A stretch of DNA of 64,000 nt from Anthoceros angustus. Taxonomy: Eukaryota > Streptophyta > Anthocerotopsida > Anthocerotales > Anthocerotaceae. Below, one piece after another: positions 10,901 to 22,170 of the stretch. The stretch is from the NCBI GenBank assembly GCA_010909165.1, contig VJWM01000144.1:434001-498000 (forward strand), read 5' to 3'. The translations under genes and the position numbers were made by a program. The first letter of the stretch is position 1, and every line of letters begins with the position of its first letter. The notes beneath the pieces were generated by a model. That model saw only the letters and a program-made list of their open reading frames with translations. It made no database searches and was not told the DNA's origin.

Positions 10901-12540
10901 CCAAAACCGATGGGTCTTCAATCTTATCAAGAGGTAAGGACGAATATATCTCTTCAACATCCTCAAACTCTTCAAAATTTTCCTGATACCACCAAGCCTG
11001 GTCAGAAGGACTTTCAGGCATAACAGTAAGCGGACAGTAAGAATATGACCAGGGCTAACCTGGTTGCGTTCGACGTAGTCTTCCACAAAGTCTTTCACGT
11101 CATTGACCTGGTCAGGGCTGAGTTCGTCGTTGTCTAGGAGTCGGAGAATCAGCTCAAGTTTACTTCTATGCTTCTTGTGACGAGTTATTGAATCCTCCAA
11201 GTGCACCTGAACCATGGTACAACAGCATATGGGACAAATCGCCTCAGATCATGGATTGGATATGGGGTACAGACATAAGCTCCTCTGTAGTAAGAAAACT
11301 GAAGAAGTACCAGGCGAGGTGGCCTTGATTTGCCTTTTCTTCCCACCAAGTGCTCAGTTTCTGCTTCAAATGAGTCAATCTGTGAATCTAGCTCGCTCAC
11401 CTGCAATGAAATAGCTTAATTCTAGAGCGACCTGGTGAACACATAGCTGTCACGGCAAGGAGATGTGCAGCAAGGAGAGCCCAACTACGCAGACCAAGTA
11501 TACATAGCACAGGTACAAGTGCAGTGAGTCACCATATTGTTCAACCAATCCCGCGTCTCTCCTTTGGCTTTTTCTCGTGGATCCTGATTAAAGCAAGCAG
11601 GAGAAGAATTGAACTCAAGTCTGCAACAGAACTGAGAGATGAACAAGAAGCACGACTACAGCAGAACTCAGGTATTGCCACCAGCTTACAGTCTTGGGTT
11701 GCTGTCCCAACCCCTCTTTGGAGAAAGCTTTTGTTTTCGTCTCCTTCTCACAGATTTTGAAACGCTCCATCTCCTTCTCAATGAGCTTTCGTGCGTCTAC
11801 AAGCGCCTGCTCATAAGACGCAGCAACCTATGTCAACATAAATGCGCCACCACCACTTGTTACAAAGGTTACCCAGTCAGAAAAGCCCCACTTTGATTGG
11901 AACGAGAAAAAACCTTCTTGTCTTTGATATCGCTAGACTGAATCCAGGTCTTAATCTGATCTCTGTATCTCTGCAGCTTCTTGATCTCCTTCTTGAGATC
12001 AGCCTCAAACTTCTCCTTCTGGTTGGCATTTTCTGTGTCGTAGACCTGCTTTCAGAGCATGGCAGTTTAAATCTGAAACATTATATCCTTCCCACAGCAC
12101 ACGGCACACACCCACCATGCAGCAACAGCAGATTTTTTTGCTAGCCAGCCAGCCTCAAGCATCCTCAACCACAGCCACTGTAGGGCACCTCGGCCACGGA
12201 GGTCCACACCAAACCAACACCACCCAGCAGGCCAGGAAATCCTTTTGAAAGGCCTACTACGCACACGGGCTGCCGCATCACAGTCAATGCATGCCTGTAA
12301 TGATGCTGGTGCTTGGAGCTAAGCATGTGACGCTGGTGCCCAGAAGTGTGTCAAGTCCGGTCCCCAGTCAAAAAAACCAGGTGAGACTGAATGACCAGCC
12401 TCACAACAAGTGGCAAGGAAAGCGACCAGATCGGGGGAGACAGACACCTTGTTCCAGATGCTATCAAAGACGTCCACACCCTCCTGAACCTTCTTCAGCA
12501 CTCTGTCAATCTCTCCTTGCAGCTTGCGTGTTGCCCCCAT
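7961..12540 (-). CDS. NOT3: CCR4-NOT complex subunit NOT3, 16 exons, 931 aa
   Basis: Model: complement of 7961-8024, 8104-8285, 8366-8515, 8587-8850, 8938-9095, 9183-9426, 9534-9710, 9875-10609, 10704-10769, 10857-10982, 11060-11206, 11311-11400, 11533-11583, 11690-11806, 11914-12045 and 12448-12540; all junctions are in frame (2,796 bases). NOT3 is a structural subunit of the cytoplasmic/nuclear deadenylase complex that removes mRNA poly(A) tails. The N-terminus [20 protein letters not shown] begins the conserved coiled-coil Not3 domain (about residues 1-235), ending near [20 protein letters not shown]. The middle (about 250-650) is low complexity, with Gln-rich runs near 9350-9600. The C-terminus from about residue 760 is the NOT box, with [40 protein letters not shown] and a final [10 protein letters not shown]. 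The first intron (12046-12447) is much longer than the others. Start chosen at the conserved MGATRKL. Confidence 0.95.
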
Positions 12541-13542
12541 CGTGGACCCCTCCACCTATTCTCATCTACCAAGAAAGGTTGCCCTGCCCTCCTGCCCTGC
12601 CCTGCCCCTCCCACACACAGATTTCTAGATGCTGGATCAAGCACCAGCACCGGCACCCAATCCCGATCAATGCCTCTGCTCGGATGGGGCAAACTGCCTC
12701 CTGCCCCGGCCCGCCCAAGAGCTGCAATACTCTCTGTCACGCGGACAACGAACCCGATACCACGCCCCGGCCAGCGGGTGGGAAATAGCGGCACAGAGCC
12801 CGCAAATTATAATCTGCTGCAACCAAGGCAAAGCGAAGAGAAATTCCGGAGGCCCGTGACCCCCTCCCCTTCCTCCACATAGCTCCTGCGACACATGACG
12901 TGCGACCAGCACAGACACCCTCCCTCTCAATCACAGGACACAGCCGAGGCCTCACCCCAGTTCCCCTGAATGATTCCACCACAACGTCGGACGGCCAGCT
13001 GCTGCTGCTCAGGACCGCACCCTCCGCCTCCCTCCTCGATCGATGCAGCAACCGCACAGCCCGCACCAACTCCACAATAAAATCCCAGCCAGCCAAGCCG
13101 GCATTCAAGGCCCGCGATTTCCTTCCTTCCAACCTCCCGCCGCCTCACATTCACGATTCACGATTCGCAACCACTCCCGATGCTTCCTGCCGCCACCGAA
13201 GACCAGATAGAATTCGTTCCGAGACGCGGCCAGATCGCGTAGAAAGAAGGATCTGTAGACGGACAACAACTTCCTCAGTCCTCCTTCCAATCCGAACCTC
13301 TCCCAGACCTAGTTGACGCGGCTCGGCCCGAACATCCCGTCCGGAACATACATAACCAGCTCCTTTTTATGACACCACCGCTTTTCTTCCTATTTTTCTT
13401 CCTTTTTCTCACTGTTTGTCGTCCTGAGCCGGAGAGAGCAAAAGCTTCCGGGAAGAGGAACAAGCAAAAAGCGGAGGAAAGCCGATGACAGCGTCGGATT
13501 GCGCTTCCTCTGCCGAATGAACGATGAGGACGTTGCACGAAG
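12541..13542. promoter_or_regulatory. Divergent intergenic region between NOT3 and PPR genes
   Basis: About 1 kb, C-rich on the plus strand, between two opposite start codons. Overlapping short open frames on both strands fit GC-rich non-coding sequence. It must contain both promoters; no motif can be singled out. Confidence 0.5.
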
Positions 13543-15883
13543 ATGAGGTCGGTCTTGCAGCAGCCGGGCGGAGCTGCGCTTCCTCCCCATCTCTTGAATC
13601 AGGCGATCCTTCCTGCTTCCGGATCGGGGCCATGCGTGGTGGGATTCAGCTGCATGTTATGGAAGCAGCATCTGCAGCGTCGGAATGTTCCTGGAAGCTT
13701 CCTCCTTACCCCAGCGGTGGCAGAGCACGGCATTGCTGCGCCATGGATGGAGGAGGAGGAGGGCTTGAGGGAGCGGTGCGAGGGCTTGGACGGGGGGCTG
13801 AGCGAGGCCGTTGAGGCGTTGGAATCCCTGGTGGATCGAGGATGTCGCGTGGAGGCGGGACTGCTGTTCCGGCTCGTGAAGAGGTGCGTTGCGGAGCGGG
13901 ATCTCGCGGCCGGGAGGCGGGTGCATGCTGCGGCTATGGCGGCCGGGTTCGAAGGGAGTGCGTTCCTCGGAAACCACATCATCGGAATGTACGCCAAGCA
14001 CGGGAGCTGGAGGCGGCGATGGAGGTGTTCGGGAAGGTGCTGGTTCCGAACGCGCATGTCTGGGCGTCCATTATCTTGGCGCATGCTAGGGCGGGCGGGC
14101 GAAGGAGGCCGTCGCGCTCTACAGGCGGATGCGGGAGTCCGGCGCGCGGGCGGATAGCCATGTCTTTGTGGCGGTGCTCAAGGCGTGCGCCATAGCCGGG
14201 GACCTGAGCTCCGGGAAGGAGGTCCACTCCGACCTCCTGGAGAGCGAGAGGAGCGTGAACGGCTTCGTCGGGAACAGCCTGGTGCACATGTACGCCAAGT
14301 GCGGGAGCTTGGAGCTGGCGCGAGACGCGTTTGAGACGCTCGAGACGCGAGACGTGGTTTCTTGGAACGCCATGATTGCAGGGTATGCGCAGGGGGCCCG
14401 GGGCCGGGACGCCCTGTCGCTGTTTTGGAGGATGGAGCGTGAAGACGTGAAGGCGGATGATGTGACGTATGCTTGTGTGCTGAAGGCGTGTGCGGGGGAG
14501 GGGTATCTGGAGCTCGGGCGGGAGGTTCACGCCCGGGTTCGGGAATGTGGGATGGAAGGGGGTGTGGTCGTAGGGAGCGGGCTGGTGGACATGTATGCCA
14601 AGTGCGGGAGCTTGAAGGAGGCGAGGCGGGTGTTCGACGGGTTGGCCGGGCGGAATGTGGTCACATGGAACGCCATGATCGGGGGCTACGCGCAGCAGGG
14701 GCGGGGGAGGGAGGCGATGGAGCTCTATGGGGCCATGAGGCGGGAGATGGCGGGGAAGGCTATGGCGGATCAAGGCACCTTCGTGGCGGTTTTGCAGGCG
14801 TGCGGGAATGTTGGGGCGTTGCAGCAGGGGAGATGGGTGCACGCAGAGGCGGAGCAGCGGGGGATGGAGGGGGATGTGGTTGTGGGGAATTGTTTGGTGG
14901 ACATGTATTGTAAGTGCGGGAGCATGGAGGATGCGCGGCGGGTGTTCCTGAGGCTGGAGAGGAGGGACGTGGTGACGTGGAATGCGCTGCTGACGGGGTA
15001 CGCGGAGCACGGCGATGGCGTCGGAGCGGTGCGGTGTTGGAGGGAGATGCGGGAGGCGGGGTGTGAGCCGAACGGGACTACGTTTTTGTGCCTTCTCGTG
15101 GCGTGCAGTCATGCGGGGATGGTGGTGGAAGGGCGGGAGTTTTTGAGGGAGATGGTGGACGAGCACGGGGTGGAGCCGGGGGATGTGCATTACAACTGCA
15201 TGGTGGATCTGCTGGGGCGGGCGGGGCGGCTGGAGGAGGCGGAAGAGATTCTGCAGGCCAGGAAGTTCGGGAGCTATGTGGTGGGCTGGACGGCTTTGCT
15301 GACCGCGTGTAAGAGCCATGGGGATGCGGTGCGGGGATTGCGGTGTTTCGAGCGGCTGGTGGAGCTTGAGCCGGACAATTCGACTCCGTATGTTCTGCTC
15401 GGGAGCATCTACGCTGGCGCGGGGAGATGGGAGGATGTGGATAGAGTGGAGCGGCTGAGGAGGGCTGCCAGGGCTTGGAAGAAGCCTGCCAAGGCGTGCA
15501 TCGAGGTGGAGAACGAGGTGCACGAGTTTACTGTGGGAGAAGAGAGGTGTGACGTGTCCTCCAAGCTCAGGAGCGTGGGTGCGAGGTTGAAGCAGGAAGG
15601 GGGGCATGTGCCGCAGACAAGCCTGGTGCTCAAGCCTGGGTCTGAGCAGGAGAAGGAAGACGCCCTGTGCGGGCATGCGGAGAAGCTGGCCTTGGCGTAC
15701 GGGCTTCTCAACACTCCGGATGGCACGACATTGCTCGTCACCAAGAATCTTCGCATGTGCGGGGACTGCCACAGTAGCACCAAGGTCATGTCTCGCATTG
15801 AGAAGAGAGAGATCGTCGTCCGAGATGCCCACCGAGTACACCGCTTTGTAGATGGCTCTTGTTCATGTGGTGATCGGCATTGA
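13543..15883 (+). CDS. PLS-class PPR protein with DYW-like deaminase domain; two apparent 1-base frameshifts
   Basis: Intronless, about 780 residues if read through two single-base losses near 14007 (HGS|LEAAMEVFG) and near 14101 (ARAGG|KEAVALYRRM). PPR-DYW proteins bind organellar RNA and edit C to U. About four PLS repeat triplets are visible, with typical blocks NSLVHMYAKCGSLELARDAF, RDVVSWNAMIAGYAQ and NCMVDLLGRAGRLEEAEEIL, then E/E+ motifs and, from about 15500, a DYW-type domain. The deaminase zinc site is present: HAEKLALAYG (the His-x-Glu) and CGDCHSSTK, then HRFVDGSCSCGDRH. The final tripeptide is Asp-Arg-His instead of Asp-Tyr-Trp, and the PG-box Trp-Ile is Cys-Ile. Coding GC is much higher than in the Gnk2 region. 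The frameshifts may be sequencing errors, since the rest is intact; a fresh pseudogene is the alternative. An in-frame Met at 13657 is another possible start. Confidence 0.85.
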
Positions 15884-15892
15884 TATGAGGCT

Positions 15893-16340
15893 GTGGGGAG
15901 CCTCGTCTCTACAGTGTTTGTGTTGAATTATTCATTCAACACTCCAACGGCAGGTGTGGAACCATGCCAGCTACCTCGTGCTTGTGCAAGGTTGGGCACC
16001 CTGGCGTTGGAGAATGGGAAGGAGCTTCGTACTTACATCAGGAAACGGGGCATGAAGCCCCGTGATTGTCGGAGGCAGTTTGGTGGATATGTATGGGCAA
16101 GTGTGGCAACCCGGAAGCTGTTCAGAGCGTATTCGACAGACTTACTAGTGGCCTGGAATGCCATGATGTGAGGGTATTTCCAGCAGGGCATGTGCAAGTG
16201 TGGGTGCCGTGGCATTGGAAAGGGGGAAGGAGCCTGTGCGGCAGCTTGAGTTCGGCCAGAGTGTGTTTGACGCATTCGGGCAGAAAAATGTGGTCACGTG
16301 GATTCCTCCACAGCGTCGCAGGCATAAAATATCACACGGC
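15893..16340 (+). pseudogene. PPR relic downstream of the DYW gene
   Basis: Broken PPR coding sequence in changing frames: LPRACARLGTLALENGKEL, then MGKCGNPEAVQSVFDRL, then VAWNAMM before a stop. These are standard P/L/S repeat fragments. The pieces match the general PPR pattern rather than extending the upstream gene, which ends cleanly in a DYW-type tail, so this is a separate degenerate copy. Confidence 0.75.
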
Positions 16341-16542
16341 AACGACAATTGTGGAACCATGGTATCGCGCACGGCCCCATGTAAGTTACCCGATCATGCC
16401 CACAAGCCCACATTCCATGTTTTCACCGCTAAGCTGTTCTCTGCTTTGCCCATGTGCAGAACCTTCAAATTCTTCAGGTGCCCTCCTGTCTCTACGGACG
16501 GACACAGTAGCTCAAACCAAGTATGTAAGAAGGTAGGCAAAC

Positions 16543-16620
16543 CCTGCTAAGGAGGTGGCCCTGCCGGCTTAGCAGGAGATGAATAATGTGCCGGTACAGA
16601 TTTGTATGGGCCACCTCCTT
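16543..16620. repeat. Two overlapping, mutually exclusive perfect inverted repeats
   Basis: Hairpin A pairs CCTGCTAAG (16543-16551) with CTTAGCAGG (16568-16576). Hairpin B pairs AAGGAGGTGGCCC (16549-16561) with GGGCCACCTCCTT (16608-16620). The left arms overlap by three bases, so the transcript could fold either way but not both fully. Function unknown. Confidence 0.7.
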
Positions 16621-16830
16621 CCTGCCACCATCTCACAATACCCAGCGTTGAAATATTTGTAATAATCTATATTATAGAATGTTTATTAAGTCAATAATCG
16701 AGACAAATATCTCTGATAGACATTGGTATGCAGGAGGATGCACCTCATATCTTGTGTCTGCTTCCTTCCCTTTCTCCGAAGCAACAATGTGGAGTGAAGT
16801 TCATCCCATGTGAACAAGAAGGGAGTCAAG

Positions 16831-17826
16831 TTAAGGTTGGAAACGGACGTCCATGGTGTCGTAGTTCAACACACCAAATGCGGCCGCATTTCCATAGTCG
16901 TCGTAACCGGCTTGTGCCAACATGAGGTCGAGGCCGACTCCGCATTCGGTGTTGGCCTCGAGTGTGTAGACAGAGCCGTCATCCTGGGCACCTGCAACAG
17001 ACGAAGGCGATCGAGCAGGTGACAGATTTAGTACAACTTGTGGGATGTATACGCCATGCAGGCGAGCAAGAGATAGTGGAGGGAAGAGATGGATTCACCT
17101 GATCCGTGGTCGTTCCACACGGCGCCTGTGGATGTGGCTGGCGCAGCAAGATCTGCACGCAGCGTCACCAACATGTCCACCTCCAGTTCCGGCGGAGGTT
17201 GATCGGCCCAGACATGGTCACAGTCCGTCTGACGAAAGATACAGCCTAAGGCGATGTAGCCCGAGGGCGCCTGGGGGCACCACAGTCCATACACCCTGGT
17301 ACGGTCCCTGCACCTCTGGAGGCCCCAAATTCGGTTCCAGCCCACTGGTTTGGCGATGGGCGACCCTGGGGCGTGGATGTCGCCGTAGAATTCCACCTTG
17401 TAGGCTGTCTTGGGGACATCGTTGCTGCTGCAAGCCAGTATACACATGAACACTGCCACAACATTATTTTCGTTCATGGATCGTAGTTTGTCGAATTCGA
17501 GCTTCTCCCTGCATGCCGATTCGCAACACTGCAGTCCGTTTAAAGCAACGTTCAAGGATCAATGGATCTTACTCGGAGGTCTCCACAGCTGAATGTCCAA
17601 ACCAGTAGCCGTGCTTGGGCTTGAAGACCGACAGATTCCTTCTCGCCCCAGAACCCCCGTCGCTCTTAGAAAACTCCATGTGCAGCGCGACTTTGGACCT
17701 GTACACGGTGACCTTTAGCCCTCCAGCTGGACCTTGGAAGCCGGCGCAATCGGAGAGCGCCGGGCTGGCCAGCATCAGCATCTGAGCCAGTCCAACCAAC
17801 ACCACCAGGCACTTGCTGACAGCCAT
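16831..17826 (-). CDS. VPS62/DUF946-like secreted protein, 3 exons, 247 aa
   Basis: Model: complement of 16831-16991, 17099-17427 and 17573-17826; all junctions GT-AG, 744 bases in frame. An N-terminal signal peptide is likely: MAVSKCLVVLVGLAQMLMLA then a small-residue cleavage region (ASPALSDC). The body matches the plant DUF946/VPS62 pattern, with VFKPKHGYWFGHSAV, KPVGWNRIWG, YGLWCPQAPSGYIALGCIFR and AVWNDHGSG. The last exon gives TLEANTECGVGLDLMLAQAG and a short tail. Plant members of this family are usually longer and lack a clear signal peptide; this one looks like a compact secreted version. Molecular role unknown. It is tail-to-tail with the PPR relics. Confidence 0.8.
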
Positions 17827-18998
17827 GTGGCCTGGAATCGGATCAAGTCCAATTCCAATTCGAACTGACCCAACAGGCGCAGAAGCGTCGCTTCAGAAAT
17901 GCTCGATAGCAAGAAAGGAGTCGACCTTTGCTGGCTTGCTGAACACCCTCTCCGGAGACCGTTGTATAGCCACCATGGCCAGGACTGCTGTGGGTTGCCC
18001 ATTTCTGGGCAGTCAGACCGCGAACCATCTCGAGATGCCTGAAGCATTTTCACCCTCTTTGACAAAGAGAAACGCGCTTGACTCCTCGATGGACTCCAGA
18101 CCTTAGACCCTACAAATCTACAAACGGAATCAACGACCACTTACTTTGTATATTCCCTAGCAAACTTATTATACGTGTGAAGAAACAAGTCGATATGGGA
18201 CTCGTGCTTCAAAACTTCTACCATGGTGTGTCTAAGCTACTTGCACCAAGGGCATCCACTCCCACTAGGCCCACCATCTTAAGACAACGTAAGGTATCTG
18301 ACTTGCCACGATCATCCCCGGATTGCACCGTCGTGAGCAGGTTGGCTATGGAGTCGTGAATGCTATGAAGAGGATGTTGTCGAGACCATGGAAGTCCTAC
18401 ACCTGCATCAGTTTGCTCACATCTAGATTGTTCTCAGAAAGATAGTGAAGATGATCGCATGAGGTGCTTCCTTTGCCTGCCAATACTTTTGGGTGTGCCC
18501 CATGGGCCACTCTTTTGCCCCCATAGATCCACAGCTTCAAGAGTTGTGACTACTTGCTTCCACGCCTATGAAATGCATCAAATGCTTCATCATCAAGCTT
18601 GGCAAGGGCAGAAAGGAATTTGGGCTATATATTGTGGAATGTATGATTGATTCATCCCTTAGGCTATGACACACCTGCCTAGCTCACGGCTTTAGTAAAC
18701 ACCAAGGCAATCCGCAGGTATAAACCAGGGTAGGCTTTCGTCACAAGGAATGTGGGGTTGTATGACTGACTCACCACACATGCTGAACAAGGATGGAGTG
18801 TCTTTCTAAGTGCCATTGACACTTTAACTTCAAATAATGGGAAATAATAGTTCACATTCTTCTTGTCTATATAGTGACATTATTGGTAATATATAATGTC
18901 ACAAGTAGATTAATGGGCAGTTTTGACCCGATACATACTTTCAATATGTATGCATCGAGTTCACTTGAGTTCTAGAGCATAATATGCTCCTGTGTCTG
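17827..18998. repeat. Intergenic region with a dispersed-repeat fragment
   Basis: No gene with recognisable domains. Around 18210-18270 the sequence CATGGTGTGTCTAAGCTACT followed by TGCACCAAGGGCATCCACTC is the inverse of 4240-4285, so both are copies of one dispersed element. The remainder is unassigned AT-rich DNA. Confidence 0.5.
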
Positions 18999-20585
18999 TG
19001 TAGAAAGGGGTTTCTCCTGAAACTTCTTTTTGCACACGGACGTGGCCGGATCCCTTTTTGCAATTGAAAAAATCCGCACTATAATCAGTCTTTTTGGTAT
19101 TTCTCTGCAGACATGTCACCCGCAACCTTTTGAATAATTGTTTTGATACACGTTATTTGAGATTGTAGATTGCAAGTACGTGGCAAAAACCTAAAGTCTC
19201 ATTCTCGTTTGGCTTTTTCTTTCAAACTGGATACAGAATTCGTGCGCAAACTTGTGCGCGCACTTACATCTAAACTGTCTCCAACAGCTGGTAATCATTG
19301 CCATGTGTTGGACATATACAAACGTTTAGAGTTTTTAGGGCTTGCTATAATTCTGGTGTGCAAACTTGTTTGCGCACCAACCTTTCATTCAAACCAGTCA
19401 ATCCTAAGACTATACTCTCGCTCTGGGAATTTTACAGGGCTTTGTTTCTTAGACATTGGGACAATAATATCTTCGTTGACCTGATGCCCTTGATCTGCGT
19501 GCAGTGCGAGAATGAGAGTGGCATGGTCTGTACTAGGAGCTGGGCCCACGCCAAACGTCTCAAGATTCAAAAGATGCAAAAGGTTCTCACTACTAGTTCA
19601 AAGTTTTAACCACTAGAAAAAAGATGAGGGCTAAGTAAAGATAAGAACATATCCACATTAGGGAGGTGCACAAAAAATATTGAAAACATGGAAAGGAACC
19701 CTTTAAAACAACAAAAATATCAAAAAAATACAAATAAATTCACAAAAATATCAAAATTTTAAGGCAAGTGCGCGCACTTGCCTAAAAAAATTGGATTTTT
19801 TTGGGATTTTTTGCTCTTTTTTTCTTTGGATGAACGGTCTGGGAATGCACTAGGAGGCATGAACCATATGGGTTCATGCTCCTAGGCCCTTCTTGACCTT
19901 GGGTGCGCGCATTTGTGCGCGTACCGGGGCCTCCTTGCCCCCTGGTGCACGCACTTGTTCATCCAGCTGGCCCCCCCTGGCATGTTTGATGGTAACCCGG
20001 TACGAAGTCACCACTGAAAGAGACGGAAACACTGTAAAGGATAAAAAGGGGATAGGGTGTTCTTCGTTGCATTATGGCATAGGATAGATATATGAGAGCG
20101 GTCTAGGTGAACGTCCGCCGATGTCTGCTACTTGTTATTTTGTCGGGAGTTCCGGCACATCCTCAAACCTCCAAAAGGACATGTTTCCCCATTAGAAGAT
20201 CATTTTTCGCATTCTTTTTGCACAGTACGCGCACAAGTTTGCGCATAGCGTTGTTTAGGCGCGCACTTATGCGGCCTAGGCCCCCCTTGGTATACAAAAA
20301 CATACAAAACCACACAAAATGCAGAAACTACGGACATGACGAAATTATGGAACAATGAGGTCACTGGCCCTTCATTACACCGACTAAATCACCATGAACA
20401 TGAGTACAAGGCGCCAGCGTGATGTAAATGACTCGACAGAAAGTGGTGCCAGAGCCGAGAATGCCCGAAACCGATGGATAAACACCTCTAAAAACCAACA
20501 AAAACCAAACCAACTTCAGTTTCTGGCGAAATAGAGTTGGGATTTTTTCCAAAACCCCTTTTGACAGGAGAAACCCCTTTCTACA
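18999..20585. mobile_element. Possible 1.6-kb non-autonomous element with 21-bp terminal inverted repeats
   Basis: TGTAGAAAGGGGTTTCTCCTG at 18999-19019 is perfectly inverted at 20565-20585. The interior has no transposase. Instead it has repeated GCGC-rich words such as TGTGCGCGCACTT, GTGCGCGCATTTGTGCGCG and GCGCACAAGTTTGCGC in an A/T-rich background (19240-20280). No clear target-site duplication is visible, so two independent insertions of one repeat in opposite orientation remain possible. Confidence 0.5.
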
Positions 20586-20598
20586 TAGATGCTGTTAA

Positions 20599-20873
20599 TT
20601 AATTATAATTTGCTTTACCCAGAGTAGGATACCCACAATATTTTCCATGAAGTAGGGCTCTTATATACGATAGGCATAGACCACAATCAATTGGATCAAA
20701 AACACTATTATTTTCAACATACTTCTTTCTATGAAGGCCTTTGCAATCCACATATCCCTCAAACTCGTTTGTATTAATGGTCACACTTTTGGGAAACAAT
20801 TGGTATGCACTATCAACCAAACTTTTTGTTTGCTTTTGTAGATGAAGTAATTTGGGAGGTCTTATAATTTATC
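20599..20873 (-). pseudogene. Truncated Gnk2-like gene (3' part only)
   Basis: The minus strand encodes KQTKSLVDSAYQLFPKSV, NTNEFEGYVDCKGLHRKKY, then DPIDCGLCLSYIRALLHGKY and stops at LGKANYN. It aligns closely with the middle of the intact gene at 21310, but the signal peptide, the NPTLGK-first-Cys segment and the last Cys block are missing. Immediately upstream (minus strand, 21095-20862) an unrelated open frame of 77 codons replaces the expected N-terminus. The end lies 14 bases from the inverted repeat at 20585, so element insertion or excision may have cut the gene. Confidence 0.75.
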
Positions 20874-21309
20874 GGGCACATTGACGTAATAAGTAGGCTC
20901 AAACCAGATAAAAAAGCTATCTTCATCAAAGGGACTTCTCCACTGTGCTTTTTTCCGTCTAAGTGGTTTATGATAGACTTCTCCTTCTTCTTCTACCAGA
21001 CACAAATAACTGTACCAAGACAAGTGAACCAGCAGGTGCTCTTCCCAGGAAATCAGAATACAAAGTAAATAATATAAATAATTAATATTGCTCATTGTTA
21101 CATATCTTCCAACTTTTTTAGTTTTATATTTCTTTTAAAGCTTATAGAATTTTAAGAATCTTAAATTATAAAAAATAGTACATAAATAATAAGTTTATAA
21201 GGTGATACTAAAGTTCTTCTTAAGTTATGATACATAATGATACATATTTCTTGTTACATGCTAGTTTATGACCTTGGATATTGATATAATGACACTTGCT
21301 AGTGAAAAG

Positions 21310-21876
21310 ATGAGAAATTCAAGAAAGTATTTGTATGTCTTTAGTTTACTTTTATTAACAATCAATCACATATATTCTCAACCAATGAATCACAATCCAA
21401 TAGCCGATCCGACACTTGGAAAAAACTACTTATTACATGAATGTGGCGGACAAATTATCAGAGCGCCCACTATAGTTCATCTACAAGAGCAAACAAAAAG
21501 TTTGGCTGATAGTGCATTCAATTTTTTCCCTAAAAGTGTGATCATTAATACAAATGAGTTCGTGGGATATGCAGATTGCGAAGGCCTTTATAGAAAGAAG
21601 TACATTCAAAGTAATAGTTTTTTTGGTCCAACTGATTGTGTCCTATGCCTAGCCTATATAAGAGCCATACTTCATGCAAATTATTGTGGTAATCGCATGG
21701 CCCAAAGGAATGGGGATAATCGAATAAGTCAAGGAGATTATAATTATGCTATAGGAAAATATGCTTCAACTGATTGTGTGATGACTTATAGCTACTTCCC
21801 CAATAAGGACCATGACCCAAATGTTTGTCCAGTACCATGGCCAGATCCTCAAATATATCCTCCTGTTATATTGTGA
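21310..21876 (+). CDS. Gnk2/DUF26-like secreted cysteine-rich protein, 188 aa
   Basis: Intronless. The start at 21310 was chosen because it begins a good signal peptide (MRNSRKYLYVFSLLLLTINH) ending near YSQ; a Met 14 codons upstream would bury it. The mature part has the Gnk2 cysteine order: one Cys after PTLGKNYLLHE, one in YADCEGLY, the Cys-x2-Cys of TDCVLCLAYIRA, one in ANYC, and the last in STDCVMTYSYF. Gnk2-type (stress-antifungal, DUF26) domains are apoplastic; the ginkgo prototype binds mannose and inhibits fungi. The spacing before the Cys-x2-Cys pair is longer than in ginkgo, so this is a divergent subgroup. No kinase domain or membrane anchor follows, so it is a stand-alone secreted form. 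Three relatives lie within 4 kb. Confidence 0.85.
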   Translation: MRNSRKYLYVFSLLLLTINHIYSQPMNHNPIADPTLGKNYLLHECGGQIIRAPTIVHLQEQTKSLADSAFNFFPKSVIINTNEFVGYADCEGLYRKKYIQSNSFFGPTDCVLCLAYIRAILHANYCGNRMAQRNGDNRISQGDYNYAIGKYASTDCVMTYSYFPNKDHDPNVCPVPWPDPQIYPPVIL

Positions 21877-22170
21877 TAGAAAACTTACTTCCGCCTTTAG
21901 AAGAGAAACTGCACCTTGTTCCGCAAATATTGGGAGTGTATCAAATATTCTAGATCTATATGACTATATTTTTTGTTTTATTTGTGGAGCATAAATTTTC
22001 ATAGTCTTTTGAATTGCGAAAAAGGTAACCAAACTTTACGTGCCAATCATTCTACACTCAGTTTTAACACTTCCATGGACAATAATCTGCGGAGGATTGC
22101 TATAGTTACTAGAGTCAAATACATAGTTCACTACTTTTGAGATGTACTTATAAACTTATTTATGTGTTTC

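Noticed and set aside
12541-12555. NOT3 start five codons upstream
   Set aside because: The upstream codon is GTG; the conserved family start MGATRKL is at 12540.
13979-15841. A 620-codon open frame antisense to the PPR gene
   Set aside because: It is Pro/His/Arg-rich and arises from the high-GC PPR repeats read backwards; no domain, and the sense strand is an unmistakable PPR protein.
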